A DNA stretch of 34,061 nucleotides from Streptosporangiaceae bacterium. Its GTDB lineage: Bacteria; Actinomycetota; Actinomycetes; Streptosporangiales; Streptosporangiaceae. A program made the translations under genes and the position numbers. Each line of letters starts with the position of its first letter. Position 1 is the first letter of the stretch. The notes below the pieces were generated by a model, which saw only the letters and a list, made by a program, of their open reading frames with translations, ran no database searches and had not been told where the DNA came from. The DNA lies in the NCBI GenBank assembly GCA_030041135.1, contig JASHOL010000310.1, forward strand, positions 1 through 34,061. Direction: 5' to 3'. Of the stretch, positions 15,310 through 24,273 are shown piece after piece.

Positions 15310-16902
15310 TCAGTGCACGAGCTCGGGAGCGGACGCGGCCTCACCGGCCGCGTGCTCAGCCCGGCCGCGCAGCGGAATCTCCTTGATGGCGACCGCAAGC
15401 GCGAACACCAGGAGCGTCGCCGGGATGGCCCACCAGAAGACCGCATCGATCGCGTGGCTGATCGAGAAGAACGCCGCGTCCCTTACCGGCCCCGGCAGGC
15501 TGTTGATCGTCACCGGGTCGAACTGCCCGCCGCTGCCGGCCGCCAGGTGCGCGCCCGGCAGCCTGGACGCCATCGACTCGTTGAGCTTCTTGATGAAGAT
15601 CACGCCGAACAGCGACACCCCGATCGATCCGCCGATCTGCTGGAAGAACGCGCGCGAACTGCTGGCGACGCCCATGTCGCTCTGCGGGACGCTGTTCTGC
15701 ACGATCAGCGAGGTGATCTGCATGAGGAAGCCCATGCCGAGACCGAAGATCACGAAGTAGCCGGCCGACTTCAGCGTGCTCGTGTTCGGTCCCAGGTGCG
15801 TGAGCATGTACAGGCCGATGGCCATGATCACGGAACCGACGATCGGAAGGATCTTGTATCGCCCGGTCTTGCTGGTGACCATGCCGGACACCAGCGACGT
15901 CGTCGTCGCGCCGAGCATCATCGGGATCAGCGCCAGGCCGCTGCCGGTCGGCGACAAGTGCTGCACGGTCTGCTGGTACAGCGGCAGGAATGTCATCGCG
16001 CCGAGCATGGCCAGGCCGAGCAGGAAGCTCATGCCCGAGGCCAGGGAGAAGTTCCTGACCTTGAACACGTGCAGCGGCAGGATCGGCTCGGCCGCCCTGG
16101 CCTCCACCGCGAAGAACGCGGCCAGCGTCACCAGGATGACCGCGCCAAGAAGCAGGATCGGCAGCGAGGTCCAGCCGTACTGCGACCCACCCCACGTGGT
16201 CAGCAGCACGATGGCGGTGGCCCCGATTGCCGTTATCACGACCCCGGAGTAGTCGATCTTGTGCTGTATCCGCTTGCGCGGCAGGTGGAGCGTGAAGTAC
16301 AGGTACACCAGCGCGGCGGCGCCGATCGGCATGTTGATGTAGAAGATCCAGCGCCAGCCCCAGGCATCGGTGATCCCGCCGCCGACCAGCGGGCCAGCGA
16401 TCATGGCCAGGGTCATGGCCGCCATCATGTAGCCCATGTACTGGCCGCGCTCCCTGGGGGAGACCAGGTCGCCGATCGTCGCTATGGCCCCGACCATCAG
16501 CCCGCCAGCGCCGAGGCCCTGCACGGCCCGGAAGGCAATCAGCTGATCCATGTTGTGCGACAGGCCTGACAGCGCCGAGCCGATCAGGAACACAACGATG
16601 GCGATCATCAGCCAGCGCTTGCGGCCGTACTGGTCGCCCAGCTTGCCGTAGAGCAGGGTGGTAACCGTCGAGGCCAGGATGTATGCAGTGACGACCCAGG
16701 CCAGGTGGTCGACTCCGTGCAGGTCACCGACGATTCGCGGGAGCGCCGTCGAGACCACGAGCTGGTCGAGCATCGCGATGATGATCGCGAGCAGCAGGCC
16801 CGGCAGCACAATCAGAATTTCGCGCCGCGGGCCGTTGCGGCTCGCGGCGACCTCGGCTGGCTGACTGCTCGCGGCAGCGTCGGTCGCCTGACCGTCTGTC
16901 AT
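15310..16902 (-). CDS. DHA2-family (EmrB/QacA) MFS drug exporter
   Basis: 530 residues with ATG 16902, chosen for GAGGAG 8 nt upstream; an ATG 18 codons earlier lacks a ribosome site. About 14 membrane spans, typical of DHA2. Visible motifs are the D1 motif LDQLVVSTALPRIVGDL in the first span, motif A GKLGDQYGRKRWL, and motif C-like GPLVGGGITDAWGWRWIFYIN. These are proton-driven antiporters for lipophilic drugs or dyes at the inner membrane. It is divergent from a TetR gene, with an operator-like dyad covering its -35 region, so TetR repression relieved by the transported drug is the likely logic. Confidence 0.93.
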   Translation of the reverse strand: MTDGQATDAAASSQPAEVAASRNGPRREILIVLPGLLLAIIIAMLDQLVVSTALPRIVGDLHGVDHLAWVVTAYILASTVTTLLYGKLGDQYGRKRWLMIAIVVFLIGSALSGLSHNMDQLIAFRAVQGLGAGGLMVGAIATIGDLVSPRERGQYMGYMMAAMTLAMIAGPLVGGGITDAWGWRWIFYINMPIGAAALVYLYFTLHLPRKRIQHKIDYSGVVITAIGATAIVLLTTWGGSQYGWTSLPILLLGAVILVTLAAFFAVEARAAEPILPLHVFKVRNFSLASGMSFLLGLAMLGAMTFLPLYQQTVQHLSPTGSGLALIPMMLGATTTSLVSGMVTSKTGRYKILPIVGSVIMAIGLYMLTHLGPNTSTLKSAGYFVIFGLGMGFLMQITSLIVQNSVPQSDMGVASSSRAFFQQIGGSIGVSLFGVIFIKKLNESMASRLPGAHLAAGSGGQFDPVTINSLPGPVRDAAFFSISHAIDAVFWWAIPATLLVFALAVAIKEIPLRGRAEHAAGEAASAPELVH

Positions 16903-16982
16903 GAAACTTACTCCTCGCCCCTGTTCGTGCGCCTCGGCAAGCTTATGCGCTCTCAACTTACCTGCCGACCGGCTAGCATCGT

Positions 16983-17011
16983 TTGTGCACCTAGGCTATT
17001 CTTGCTACTAA
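16983..17011 (+). promoter_or_regulatory. Putative promoter of the tetR gene
   Basis: -35 TTGTGC (16983-16988) and -10 TACTAA (17006-17011), 17 nt apart, with the expected start near 17018 and a leader of about 46 nt before the tetR ATG. The -10 lies inside the dyad at 17005-17026. Confidence 0.5.
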
Positions 17012-17022
17012 CCGGCCGTCAA
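16993..17022 (-). promoter_or_regulatory. Putative promoter of the DHA2 exporter
   Basis: On the minus strand, -35 TTGACG (17017-17022) and -10 TAGCCT (16993-16998) are 18 nt apart, giving a start near 16986 and a leader of about 84 nt. The -35 lies inside the dyad. Confidence 0.5.
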
Positions 17023-17026
17023 GTAG
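17005..17026. promoter_or_regulatory. TetR operator candidate (22-bp dyad)
   Basis: Imperfect palindrome CTACTAACCGGCCGTCAAGTAG: the outer five base pairs and the central six bases are symmetric (8 of 11 pairs). It overlaps the -10 of one promoter and the -35 of the other, as expected of a site where a TetR dimer shuts both genes. Confidence 0.6.
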
Positions 17027-17063
17027 ATTACGCTGGGCGGCAGAAGGACAGACACGCGGGACC

Positions 17064-17717
17064 ATGGAAGAGAATTTTTCCGGCGCCGGGCAGGGACTCG
17101 GCCGGGATAACGGGCGTGATACCCGGTCCCGGCTGCGCGAGCTTGCCCTGCAGCTGTTCGCCGAGCAGGGCTACGAGAAGACGTCCCTCCGGGAGATCGC
17201 CGAGCGGCTCGGCGTGACTAAGGCGGCGCTGTACTACTACTTCAAGTCGAAGGAAGACATCGTCCGCAGCCTCGTCGAGGACTATGTCGCCCAGGTCGAC
17301 GACCTGATCGCGTGGGGCAAGGACCAGCCGCGGACGGCTGCGACCAGGGCCGAGATCGTTCACCGCTACATGGAGATCGTGGTGAACGGGACCGAGGTGT
17401 TCCGGATGCTGCAGCAGAACCAGGCGGCCGTGAGCAGCCTGGCTTCGGCCAAGGAGCGCGGTGAGCTGTTCCGGGAGCGGATGGACTCGCTGGTCGACCT
17501 CATCGCCGGCCGGGACGCCCCGATTCGCGACCAGGTTCGTGCGGCCTCATGCCTGATGAGCATCAGCATCGGCTGCATGCACTACCAGCGCCGGGCCGCC
17601 GATCCTGAGGAGCTGAGGGCCGCCCTGCTTGACGTTGCCCTGGAACTGGCCGACGCCACGCCCGAGCAGGCGCCGTCACGGACCAAACTCGGGCCCGCTT
17701 CCTTGATCAAGTCATGA
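17064..17717 (+). CDS. TetR/AcrR-family transcriptional regulator
   Basis: 217 residues with ATG 17064. The HTH is in the usual place: LALQLFAEQGYEKTSLREIA, then ERLGVTKAALYYYFKSKEDI (about residues 27-67). The C-terminal helical ligand domain is not diagnostic of a ligand. It is divergent from the DHA2 exporter and is most simply its repressor. The stop TGA (17715-17717) abuts the convergent Lrp gene's stop in the hexamer TCATGA. Confidence 0.92.
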   Translation: MEENFSGAGQGLGRDNGRDTRSRLRELALQLFAEQGYEKTSLREIAERLGVTKAALYYYFKSKEDIVRSLVEDYVAQVDDLIAWGKDQPRTAATRAEIVHRYMEIVVNGTEVFRMLQQNQAAVSSLASAKERGELFRERMDSLVDLIAGRDAPIRDQVRAASCLMSISIGCMHYQRRAADPEELRAALLDVALELADATPEQAPSRTKLGPASLIKS

Positions 17718-18188
17718 GCCTGCGCCATTGGCCACGGCCAGGACCAGCGGCAGCGTGCGGTGCGGCAGCGGGGTGTCAAGCACGATCACCGTTGAGGTCC
17801 TGACCACGCCTTCCAGCTCGACGATGGCGTCGATCACGCGCTGCAGGTCGGCATTGCTCCTGGCGACGACCCGGCACAGCATGTCGCCCGCGCCGGTGAT
17901 GGTGTGCGCCTCGAGCACCTCGGCGATCGCCGCCAGCCGCTCGGCCACCGGGTCGTGACCGCCCGCCTGCCGGATCTCCAGCGTGATGAACGCCATCACG
18001 CTGTGATCAAGGGCCCCCGGATCGATGTCGGGCCCGTAGCCAGTGATTACCCCGCGCGCGTGCAGCCGGTCCAGGCGGGCCTGAACCGTGCCTCTGGCCA
18101 CGCCGAGGCGCCGCGACGCCTCGAGTACGCCCACCCGCGGCTCGGTCATCAGCAGCTCAATCAGCTGCCCGTCAAGTACGTCAATCAT
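17712..18188 (-). CDS. Lrp/AsnC-family regulator, probably controls hppD
   Basis: 158 residues with ATG 18188. Residues 1-50 form the AsnC-type HTH (LDGQLIELLMTEPRVGVLEA then SRRLGVARGTVQARLDRL) and residues about 65-150 the RAM (ACT-like) effector domain with GAGDMLCRVVARSNADLQ. Lrp/AsnC proteins form octamers and sense amino acids or related acids. It is divergent from hppD with 150 bp between starts. AsnC-type regulators of hpd genes are known elsewhere (HpdR of Sinorhizobium), so a role in tyrosine catabolism, perhaps sensing 4-hydroxyphenylpyruvate, is a reasonable inference. Confidence 0.9.
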   Translation of the reverse strand: MIDVLDGQLIELLMTEPRVGVLEASRRLGVARGTVQARLDRLHARGVITGYGPDIDPGALDHSVMAFITLEIRQAGGHDPVAERLAAIAEVLEAHTITGAGDMLCRVVARSNADLQRVIDAIVELEGVVRTSTVIVLDTPLPHRTLPLVLAVANGAGS

Positions 18189-18204
18189 GCCGGACCAACC
18201 CCGT

Positions 18205-18213
18205 TACAAACTG
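18205..18213 (+). promoter_or_regulatory. Lrp-type half-site 1 (TACAAACTG)
   Basis: First of two near-identical 9-mers in the lrp-hppD intergenic region; the second starts 42 bp away, about four helical turns, so both face the same side of the helix. Octameric Lrp proteins bind such phased sites. Confidence 0.45.
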
Positions 18214-18221
18214 TACACAGA

Positions 18222-18250
18222 TTGCAGGAGAACCGCCTTACTACTATACA
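18222..18250 (+). promoter_or_regulatory. Putative hppD promoter
   Basis: -35 TTGCAG (18222-18227) and -10 TATACA (18245-18250) with 17-nt spacing; the start would be near 18257 and the leader about 80 nt. The -10 overlaps the second repeat (18247-18255), suggesting direct control by the bound regulator. Confidence 0.5.
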
Positions 18251-18255
18251 AATTG
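18247..18255 (+). promoter_or_regulatory. Lrp-type half-site 2 (TACAAATTG)
   Basis: Matches half-site 1 at 8 of 9 positions, 42 bp downstream, and overlaps the hppD -10 hexamer. Confidence 0.45.
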
Positions 18256-18260
18256 CCTAG

Positions 18261-19466
<1,206 letters not shown>

Positions 19467-19673
19467 GGCGCGCCGGCCTGCCTGAGCGCCGCGTGCCCAT
19501 ATTTCGTTGCCGCACTCGCATACTGTTGTCATCAAGGAACTGAGGGACCCTCGCCATGCGGTCCGGCCGGGCCGCGGGTGGGGTAAAACCGGGCATCGGG
19601 CTGTTTGGCATCTGCGAGTATTCTCCGCGGGCCTGGACATGCCGGGTCATACGAGGAAACTTAGAACGGCGAG

Positions 19674-20486
19674 ATGACGCAGCAAGAGGAACCGGTCTGG
19701 CCGTCGCCGTACCTGTCTGAGGGAGCGGCGGTACCCGAGGCATACCCGGCTCCGCCCCAGCCCGGACAGCCAGGCTACGGTCAGCAGGGCTACGCACGGC
19801 CGGGCTATGGACAGCCGGGCAACGGGCAGCCTGGATACGGTCAGTCCCCGCAGTCCCCGCGTCGCCCAATGGGCCGGCTCGGCCCTGGCGGGCAGCTCAC
19901 CGGGCGCGACCCAGCCCTGGCCGCCGCCTGGGAGCGGCTGCTGGCGATGACGATGGACTGGATCCTGATCCTGGTCGCGGCCTTCCTGGCCGTGCAGTCG
20001 CCGATGCTGAGGATCTGGAGCCAACTGCACGCCGTCATTGTCAACTCCCAGACCAGCAGCCAGACGGCGACCCAGACTGCCATCAACAACGTGCTCCAGT
20101 CGCCTGCGACCACGAGCACGCTGGTCCGCTTCTGGCTGATCGCGTTCGCCATTGCGCTCGCGTACTTCTGGGCGCTGTCCGCCGCCTGGGGCGGCACCGT
20201 AGGCAAGCACATCCTCGGCTTGCGCGTGGTTGAGGCTGCGAACCGCTCGAAAGTCAGCATCAGGGCTGCCGGAGTGCGGGCCGTTGCCTTCCTGGCCGGG
20301 CCGGCGATCCTGCTCCTCGTTCCCGACGTCGGCCTGATCGGCGGGCTGATCTGGGTAGCGGACTGCACGGTCATGCTGCTGGACTCGCGCGCGCAGTGCC
20401 TGCACGACCGGGCGGCCAAGACCGTGGTCATCAGGAAGCGACGCCTCGACCAGCAGGCCCGCTCGACGCAGGCATCGCCCTGGTAG
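19674..20486 (+). CDS. RDD-domain membrane protein
   Basis: 270 residues with ATG 19674. Residues 1-75 are a disordered Pro/Gly/Tyr/Gln-rich tail with repeated GYGQPG units; residues about 80-250 form an RDD domain with three membrane spans (MTMDWILILVAAFLAV, LVRFWLIAFAIALAYFWAL, and VRAVAFLAGPAILLLVPDV). The signature Arg is in AAAWERLLAMTMDW, and an Asp follows in the last conserved block (LHDRAAKTVVI). RDD proteins are widespread and some act in ion or osmolyte transport, but most, including actinobacterial ones with Gly/Pro-rich N-tails, have no assigned role. It stands alone, 207 nt after hppD. Confidence 0.88.
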   Translation: MTQQEEPVWPSPYLSEGAAVPEAYPAPPQPGQPGYGQQGYARPGYGQPGNGQPGYGQSPQSPRRPMGRLGPGGQLTGRDPALAAAWERLLAMTMDWILILVAAFLAVQSPMLRIWSQLHAVIVNSQTSSQTATQTAINNVLQSPATTSTLVRFWLIAFAIALAYFWALSAAWGGTVGKHILGLRVVEAANRSKVSIRAAGVRAVAFLAGPAILLLVPDVGLIGGLIWVADCTVMLLDSRAQCLHDRAAKTVVIRKRRLDQQARSTQASPW

Positions 20487-20510
20487 CGCCCCTGACCGCG
20501 TCGCGGCAGG

Positions 20511-21734
20511 CTAGCTGAACCGAAGCGTGTACCCGGATTTGCGCAGGTGGCTGATCACCGAGTCGCAGTGCTCGGGGCCCCTGGTCTCCAGGTGCAGGTT
20601 GACCTCGGCCTCGTCTACCCGCAGGTCGGCGGTCACCCGCTCGTGCATCACGTCCAGGACGTTGGCTCCGAGCGCGGCCAACTCGGCTAGGAGCGTCGCC
20701 AGCGCACCCGGCCGGTCGGGCAGCTTGCACCGGAACGCCAGGTACCGTCCGGCCGCCGACAGGCCGTGCCGAAGGACCTTCGAGAGCAGCAGCGGATCGA
20801 TGTTGCCGCCGGAAAGCACGACCACGACCGGCGGCTCAAACCGGTTCGCCGGATGCTCAAGCAGCGCCGCCACCCCCGCCGCGCCCGCCGGCTCGACCAG
20901 CTGCTTGGCCCGCTCCAGGCAGAGCAGCAGGGCGCGAGACAGGTTCTCCTCGGTGACCGTGAGCACGCGCGCGCCGTGGCGAGCGAGCAAGGCCGTCGTC
21001 AGCGCTCCCGGCTTGGCGACCGCGATCCCGTCGGCCATCGTCGCCGACGGCGTCACCGCTACCGGATATCCGGCCGCGACCGAGCCGGGGACCGGCGCGA
21101 TCGCTTCCGCCTGCACCCCGACGAGCCGGGCTTGCGGGAGGACCGAGCTTGCCGCCACCGCTACGCCCGCGGCCAGACCGCCGCCGCCGACCGGCAGCAC
21201 CAAGGTGCGCGCCTGGGGGCATTGCTCCGCGATCTCCAGCCCGACCGTGCCCTGCCCGGCGATGACGTCTGGGTGCTCGAACGGGTGAATGAAGATCGAG
21301 CCCGTCTCCTCGGCCAGGTCGCAGGCCTTCGCCAGCGCGTCCTCGACCGCGGCCCCGTGCAGGATCACCTCAGCACCATACGAGCGGGTGGCTGCCACCT
21401 TCGGCAGCGGCGCCGCGGCCGGCATCACCACCGTGGCGCGCGCGCCCAGCGCGGCTGCCGCTAGCGCGACGCCCTGGGCATGATTGCCGGCGCTCGCCGC
21501 GATGACGCCGCGAGCTCGCTCGGCCTTAGTCAGCCGCGCGATCCGCAGGTAAGCCCCGCGAACCTTAAACGAGCCGCCGCGCTGCAGGTTCTCGCACTTC
21601 AGGAACACCGGGCCGCCAAGTAGCGCGGACAGCGCGCTGGACTCGAGCAACGGGGTCTGCCTGATGACCGGCCGCAGTATCTCGCGGGCCGAGAGCACAT
21701 CATCCGGTCCGACCTGGAGGGGCGTAGACGTCAC
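20511..21734 (-). CDS. ilvA: Threonine ammonia-lyase (medium form, C-terminal ACT domain)
   Basis: 407 residues with GTG 21734, chosen because the protein then begins just before the conserved DDVLSAREILRPVIRQTPLL; the longer reading to 21965 runs into the ROK gene. Fold-type II PLP enzyme: the Schiff-base Lys57 is in GGSFKVRGAY, the phosphate loop is VGGGGLAAGV, and AASAGNHAQGVA binds the substrate. Residues about 325-407 form one ACT domain (KLPDRPGALATLLAELAALG), so it is the medium, TIGR01127-like form and may be catabolic or isoleucine-biosynthetic. It deaminates threonine (and serine) to 2-oxobutyrate (pyruvate) and ammonia. It is next to the ROK kinase on the same strand (49-nt gap). 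Confidence 0.92.
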   Translation of the reverse strand: MTSTPLQVGPDDVLSAREILRPVIRQTPLLESSALSALLGGPVFLKCENLQRGGSFKVRGAYLRIARLTKAERARGVIAASAGNHAQGVALAAAALGARATVVMPAAAPLPKVAATRSYGAEVILHGAAVEDALAKACDLAEETGSIFIHPFEHPDVIAGQGTVGLEIAEQCPQARTLVLPVGGGGLAAGVAVAASSVLPQARLVGVQAEAIAPVPGSVAAGYPVAVTPSATMADGIAVAKPGALTTALLARHGARVLTVTEENLSRALLLCLERAKQLVEPAGAAGVAALLEHPANRFEPPVVVVLSGGNIDPLLLSKVLRHGLSAAGRYLAFRCKLPDRPGALATLLAELAALGANVLDVMHERVTADLRVDEAEVNLHLETRGPEHCDSVISHLRKSGYTLRFS

Positions 21735-21783
21735 GCCTGGATTGTCGCACTTCCGCGACCAGCCGGGACCAGCCGGAGCCGCC

Positions 21784-22740
21784 TCAGTCCGCGGCCCAGT
21801 AACGGTCGGCGGCGAACAACAACGCGGCCGCCCCGACCAGCCCGGCGCTCTGTCCGAGAGCAGCAGGCACCACGGTGACATCCCTGGTGAACGGCAGCCG
21901 GGCGTGCGCGCGCAGCGCCTCCTCGAGCGGATCGAACAGCAGCGTGCCGGCCTGCGACAGTCCACCGCCTACCGACACGACCTCGAGGTCGCACAGCGCG
22001 GCCGCGGAAGCGATCGCGATGCCCAGCGCCCGCCCCGCCCGTCGCATCGCCGCGACCGCGACCGGGTGGCCGAGCGCGCCGTCATCGGCCAGTTCCTTCG
22101 CGGTCGCGTCCCCGTGCTCGGGCCGCCAGCCTTCGGCCTGTGACCACGCGACCAGGCCAGGTCCCCTGGCTATCGCCTCAAGGCAGCCACGCCCGCCGCA
22201 CGCGCATACCGGGCCCGTATCGGGATCGACGACGACGTGCCCGATGTGGCCGGCGTTGCCCGAGGCACCGGCGATCAGCCGCCCGTCAAGTACCAGCCCG
22301 CCACCGACCCCGGTCGAAACCACCATTCCGAGCACGTTGTCGCGGCCCCGGCCTGCTCCGCGCCAGTGTTCGCCCGCCACCAGGCAGATCGCATCGTTGT
22401 GCACGCGCACCGGGATGCCAGGCAGCCGCTCGGCCAGCCGGCTCCGCAGCGGGAACGCGCGCCAGGCCGGGATGTTCAGTGGCGAGACCACTCCCGACGG
22501 CCACTTCATCGGGCCGCCGCACCCGCATCCGCAGCCTGCCAGCCCGTCTGCGGTGACTCTGGCACTGTCCATGACCTTCGTCAGCAGCGCGTCCAGCGTC
22601 CGCCACAGTTGCTCGGCATCAATGCCCACCGGCGTAGGCACCTGGGACCAAGTCGTGACCCGGCCGGCCGGTTCGACCAGCCCGGCGGCCAGCTTGGTAC
22701 CCCCGATGTCCACGGCCAGCACCGGCCGCGAATCCTCCAT
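21784..22740 (-). CDS. ROK-family sugar kinase (glucokinase-like)
   Basis: 318 residues with ATG 22740 and GGGAGGGG upstream. The ATP-binding loop AVDIGGTKLAAG is at 9-20, a catalytic Asp is in VRVHNDAICL, and the ROK zinc site is GHIGHVVVDPDTGPVCACGG followed by RGCLE, with one His and three Cys. An ANP loop VSTGVGGGLV is also present. This is the ROK glucokinase/N-acetylhexosamine kinase group, which phosphorylates a hexose with ATP in the cytosol. The sequence has a run of Cys/Gly (GCGCGCGGP) at the substrate-side loop that usually reads G-x-G-C-G-G-P. The exact sugar is undetermined. Confidence 0.9.
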   Translation of the reverse strand: MEDSRPVLAVDIGGTKLAAGLVEPAGRVTTWSQVPTPVGIDAEQLWRTLDALLTKVMDSARVTADGLAGCGCGCGGPMKWPSGVVSPLNIPAWRAFPLRSRLAERLPGIPVRVHNDAICLVAGEHWRGAGRGRDNVLGMVVSTGVGGGLVLDGRLIAGASGNAGHIGHVVVDPDTGPVCACGGRGCLEAIARGPGLVAWSQAEGWRPEHGDATAKELADDGALGHPVAVAAMRRAGRALGIAIASAAALCDLEVVSVGGGLSQAGTLLFDPLEEALRAHARLPFTRDVTVVPAALGQSAGLVGAAALLFAADRYWAAD

Positions 22741-22788
22741 TCCGCCCCTCCCAAGATGCGAACCCGCCCCGCGGCGACATAGTGTCGA

Positions 22789-24249
22789 ATGGTGCAGCCT
22801 ACGACTCGGCAACAGCCAGCATCTGCCCAGCCGCCTGCGTCTGGCCTGCCAGCGGCCAGCACGCTCGGTGAGCTGAAGGCCAGCGGACACCAGCTTCGCA
22901 CTGTGAAGGAGGAGCTCAGGCATAACCTGCTCGATCGGCTAAGGGCCGGCGAGAACGCCTTCCCTGGGATCGTCGGGTTCAGCCGGACCGTCCTGCCACA
23001 CCTCGAGCGGGCGATCATCGCCGGGCACGACGTGATCCTGCTTGGCGAGCGCGGTCAGGGCAAGACGCGGCTCATCCGGACCATGACCGGGCTCCTGGAC
23101 GAGTGGACGCCGGCCATCGACGGCTGCGAGATCAACGACCATCCGTACGCGCCGGCCTGCGCCCGCTGCCAACGGCTGGTCGCCGAACTCGGAGACGAGC
23201 TGCCCATCACCTGGCGGGCCCGGCGTGACCGGTACGGGGAGAAGCTCGCGACCCCGGACACCAGCGTGGGTGACCTGATCGGCGATATCGACCCGGTGAA
23301 GGTGGCTGAAGGCCGGACGCTCGGCGACCCGGAAACGATCCACTACGGTCTCGTTCCCCGCACCAACCGCGGGATCTTCAGCCTCAACGAGCTCCCCGAC
23401 CTGGCCGAGCGCATCCAGGTGTCCCTCCTGAACGTGCTCGAGGAGCGCGACCTCGGGGTCCGCGGCTACTCGCTGCGGCTGCCGCTCGACATCGTCCTGG
23501 TCGCCAGCGCGAATCCGGAGGACTACACGAACCGAGGGCGGATCATCACGCCGCTGAAGGACCGCTTCGGAGCCGAGATCCGCACCCATTACCCGCTCAC
23601 GCTTGACGCCGAACTTGACCTCATTAACCAGGAGGCGCAGCTCGTCTGGCAGGACACCGATCCTGGCGCGGTACTGCCTACGCACCTGGTGGAGGTCATC
23701 GCCAGGTTCACGCGGCTAGTGCGCGCGTCTCCCGCCGTTGACTCGCGGTCGGGAGTGTCCGCGCGGTTTGCCATCGCCGCGGCCGAGGCGGTCGCCGCGT
23801 CCGCGGTCCGGCGAGCGGCGATCGGCGGCGAGGACCAGCCGGTGGCGCGCGTGTGCGATCTTCCGGCTGTCAGCAGCACGCTCAGGGGCAAGGTCGAATT
23901 CGAGGTCAGCGAGGAAGGGCGCGAGGAAGAGGTGCTCGAGCACCTGCTGCGCCGTGCGACCAGCGACACCTTCAGGGCCGCGCTTGGTAGCGCCGACCTG
24001 ACCGGACTACTGGCCAGGTTCAACGACGGCGGCGTGGTCGAGACCGGCGACCTGGTGCCGGCCGCCGACCTGCTGCGCCGCATCGGCGAGGTGCCAGGCT
24101 TGGCCAAGATCATGGAACGGCTGCAGATGACCGGCGGCGAATCCTTCGGCCAGGCCGCCGCGGCGCTGGAGTTCGCGCTTGAGGGCCTGTACCTGATGCG
24201 CAGGCTGTCGAAGGAAACGATGGACGGCGGCACCATCTACCGGACCTGA
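22789..24249 (+). CDS. MoxR/Mg-chelatase-type AAA+ ATPase
   Basis: 486 residues, ATG 22789 (or GTG 22792), with no ribosome site: a TAGTGT -10-like hexamer at 22780-22785 suggests a leaderless transcript. Walker A is GERGQGKT (86-93); residues 113-127 hold an insertion with Cys113, His118, Cys124 and Cys127, which could bind zinc; the Walker B region is GIFSLNELPDL, with Asn where Asp is usual; sensor 1 is VASANPEDY; and TPLKDRFGAEIRTHYP follows, carrying the arginine finger region. This is the BchI/MoxR-like group often annotated 'sigma-54-interacting', although no sigma-54 contact motif is evident. Such ATPases work with a VWA-domain partner to remodel or load metal into a client protein; that partner is the next gene. 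Confidence 0.88.
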   Translation: MVQPTTRQQPASAQPPASGLPAASTLGELKASGHQLRTVKEELRHNLLDRLRAGENAFPGIVGFSRTVLPHLERAIIAGHDVILLGERGQGKTRLIRTMTGLLDEWTPAIDGCEINDHPYAPACARCQRLVAELGDELPITWRARRDRYGEKLATPDTSVGDLIGDIDPVKVAEGRTLGDPETIHYGLVPRTNRGIFSLNELPDLAERIQVSLLNVLEERDLGVRGYSLRLPLDIVLVASANPEDYTNRGRIITPLKDRFGAEIRTHYPLTLDAELDLINQEAQLVWQDTDPGAVLPTHLVEVIARFTRLVRASPAVDSRSGVSARFAIAAAEAVAASAVRRAAIGGEDQPVARVCDLPAVSSTLRGKVEFEVSEEGREEEVLEHLLRRATSDTFRAALGSADLTGLLARFNDGGVVETGDLVPAADLLRRIGEVPGLAKIMERLQMTGGESFGQAAAALEFALEGLYLMRRLSKETMDGGTIYRT

Positions 24250-24273
24250 CCTGCACATGGGAGGCGATTAGGC

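Noticed and set aside
15313-16569. 418-codon plus-strand frame opposite the DHA2 exporter
   Set aside because: His/Arg/Glu-rich read with no fold; complement of the hydrophobic codons of the exporter.
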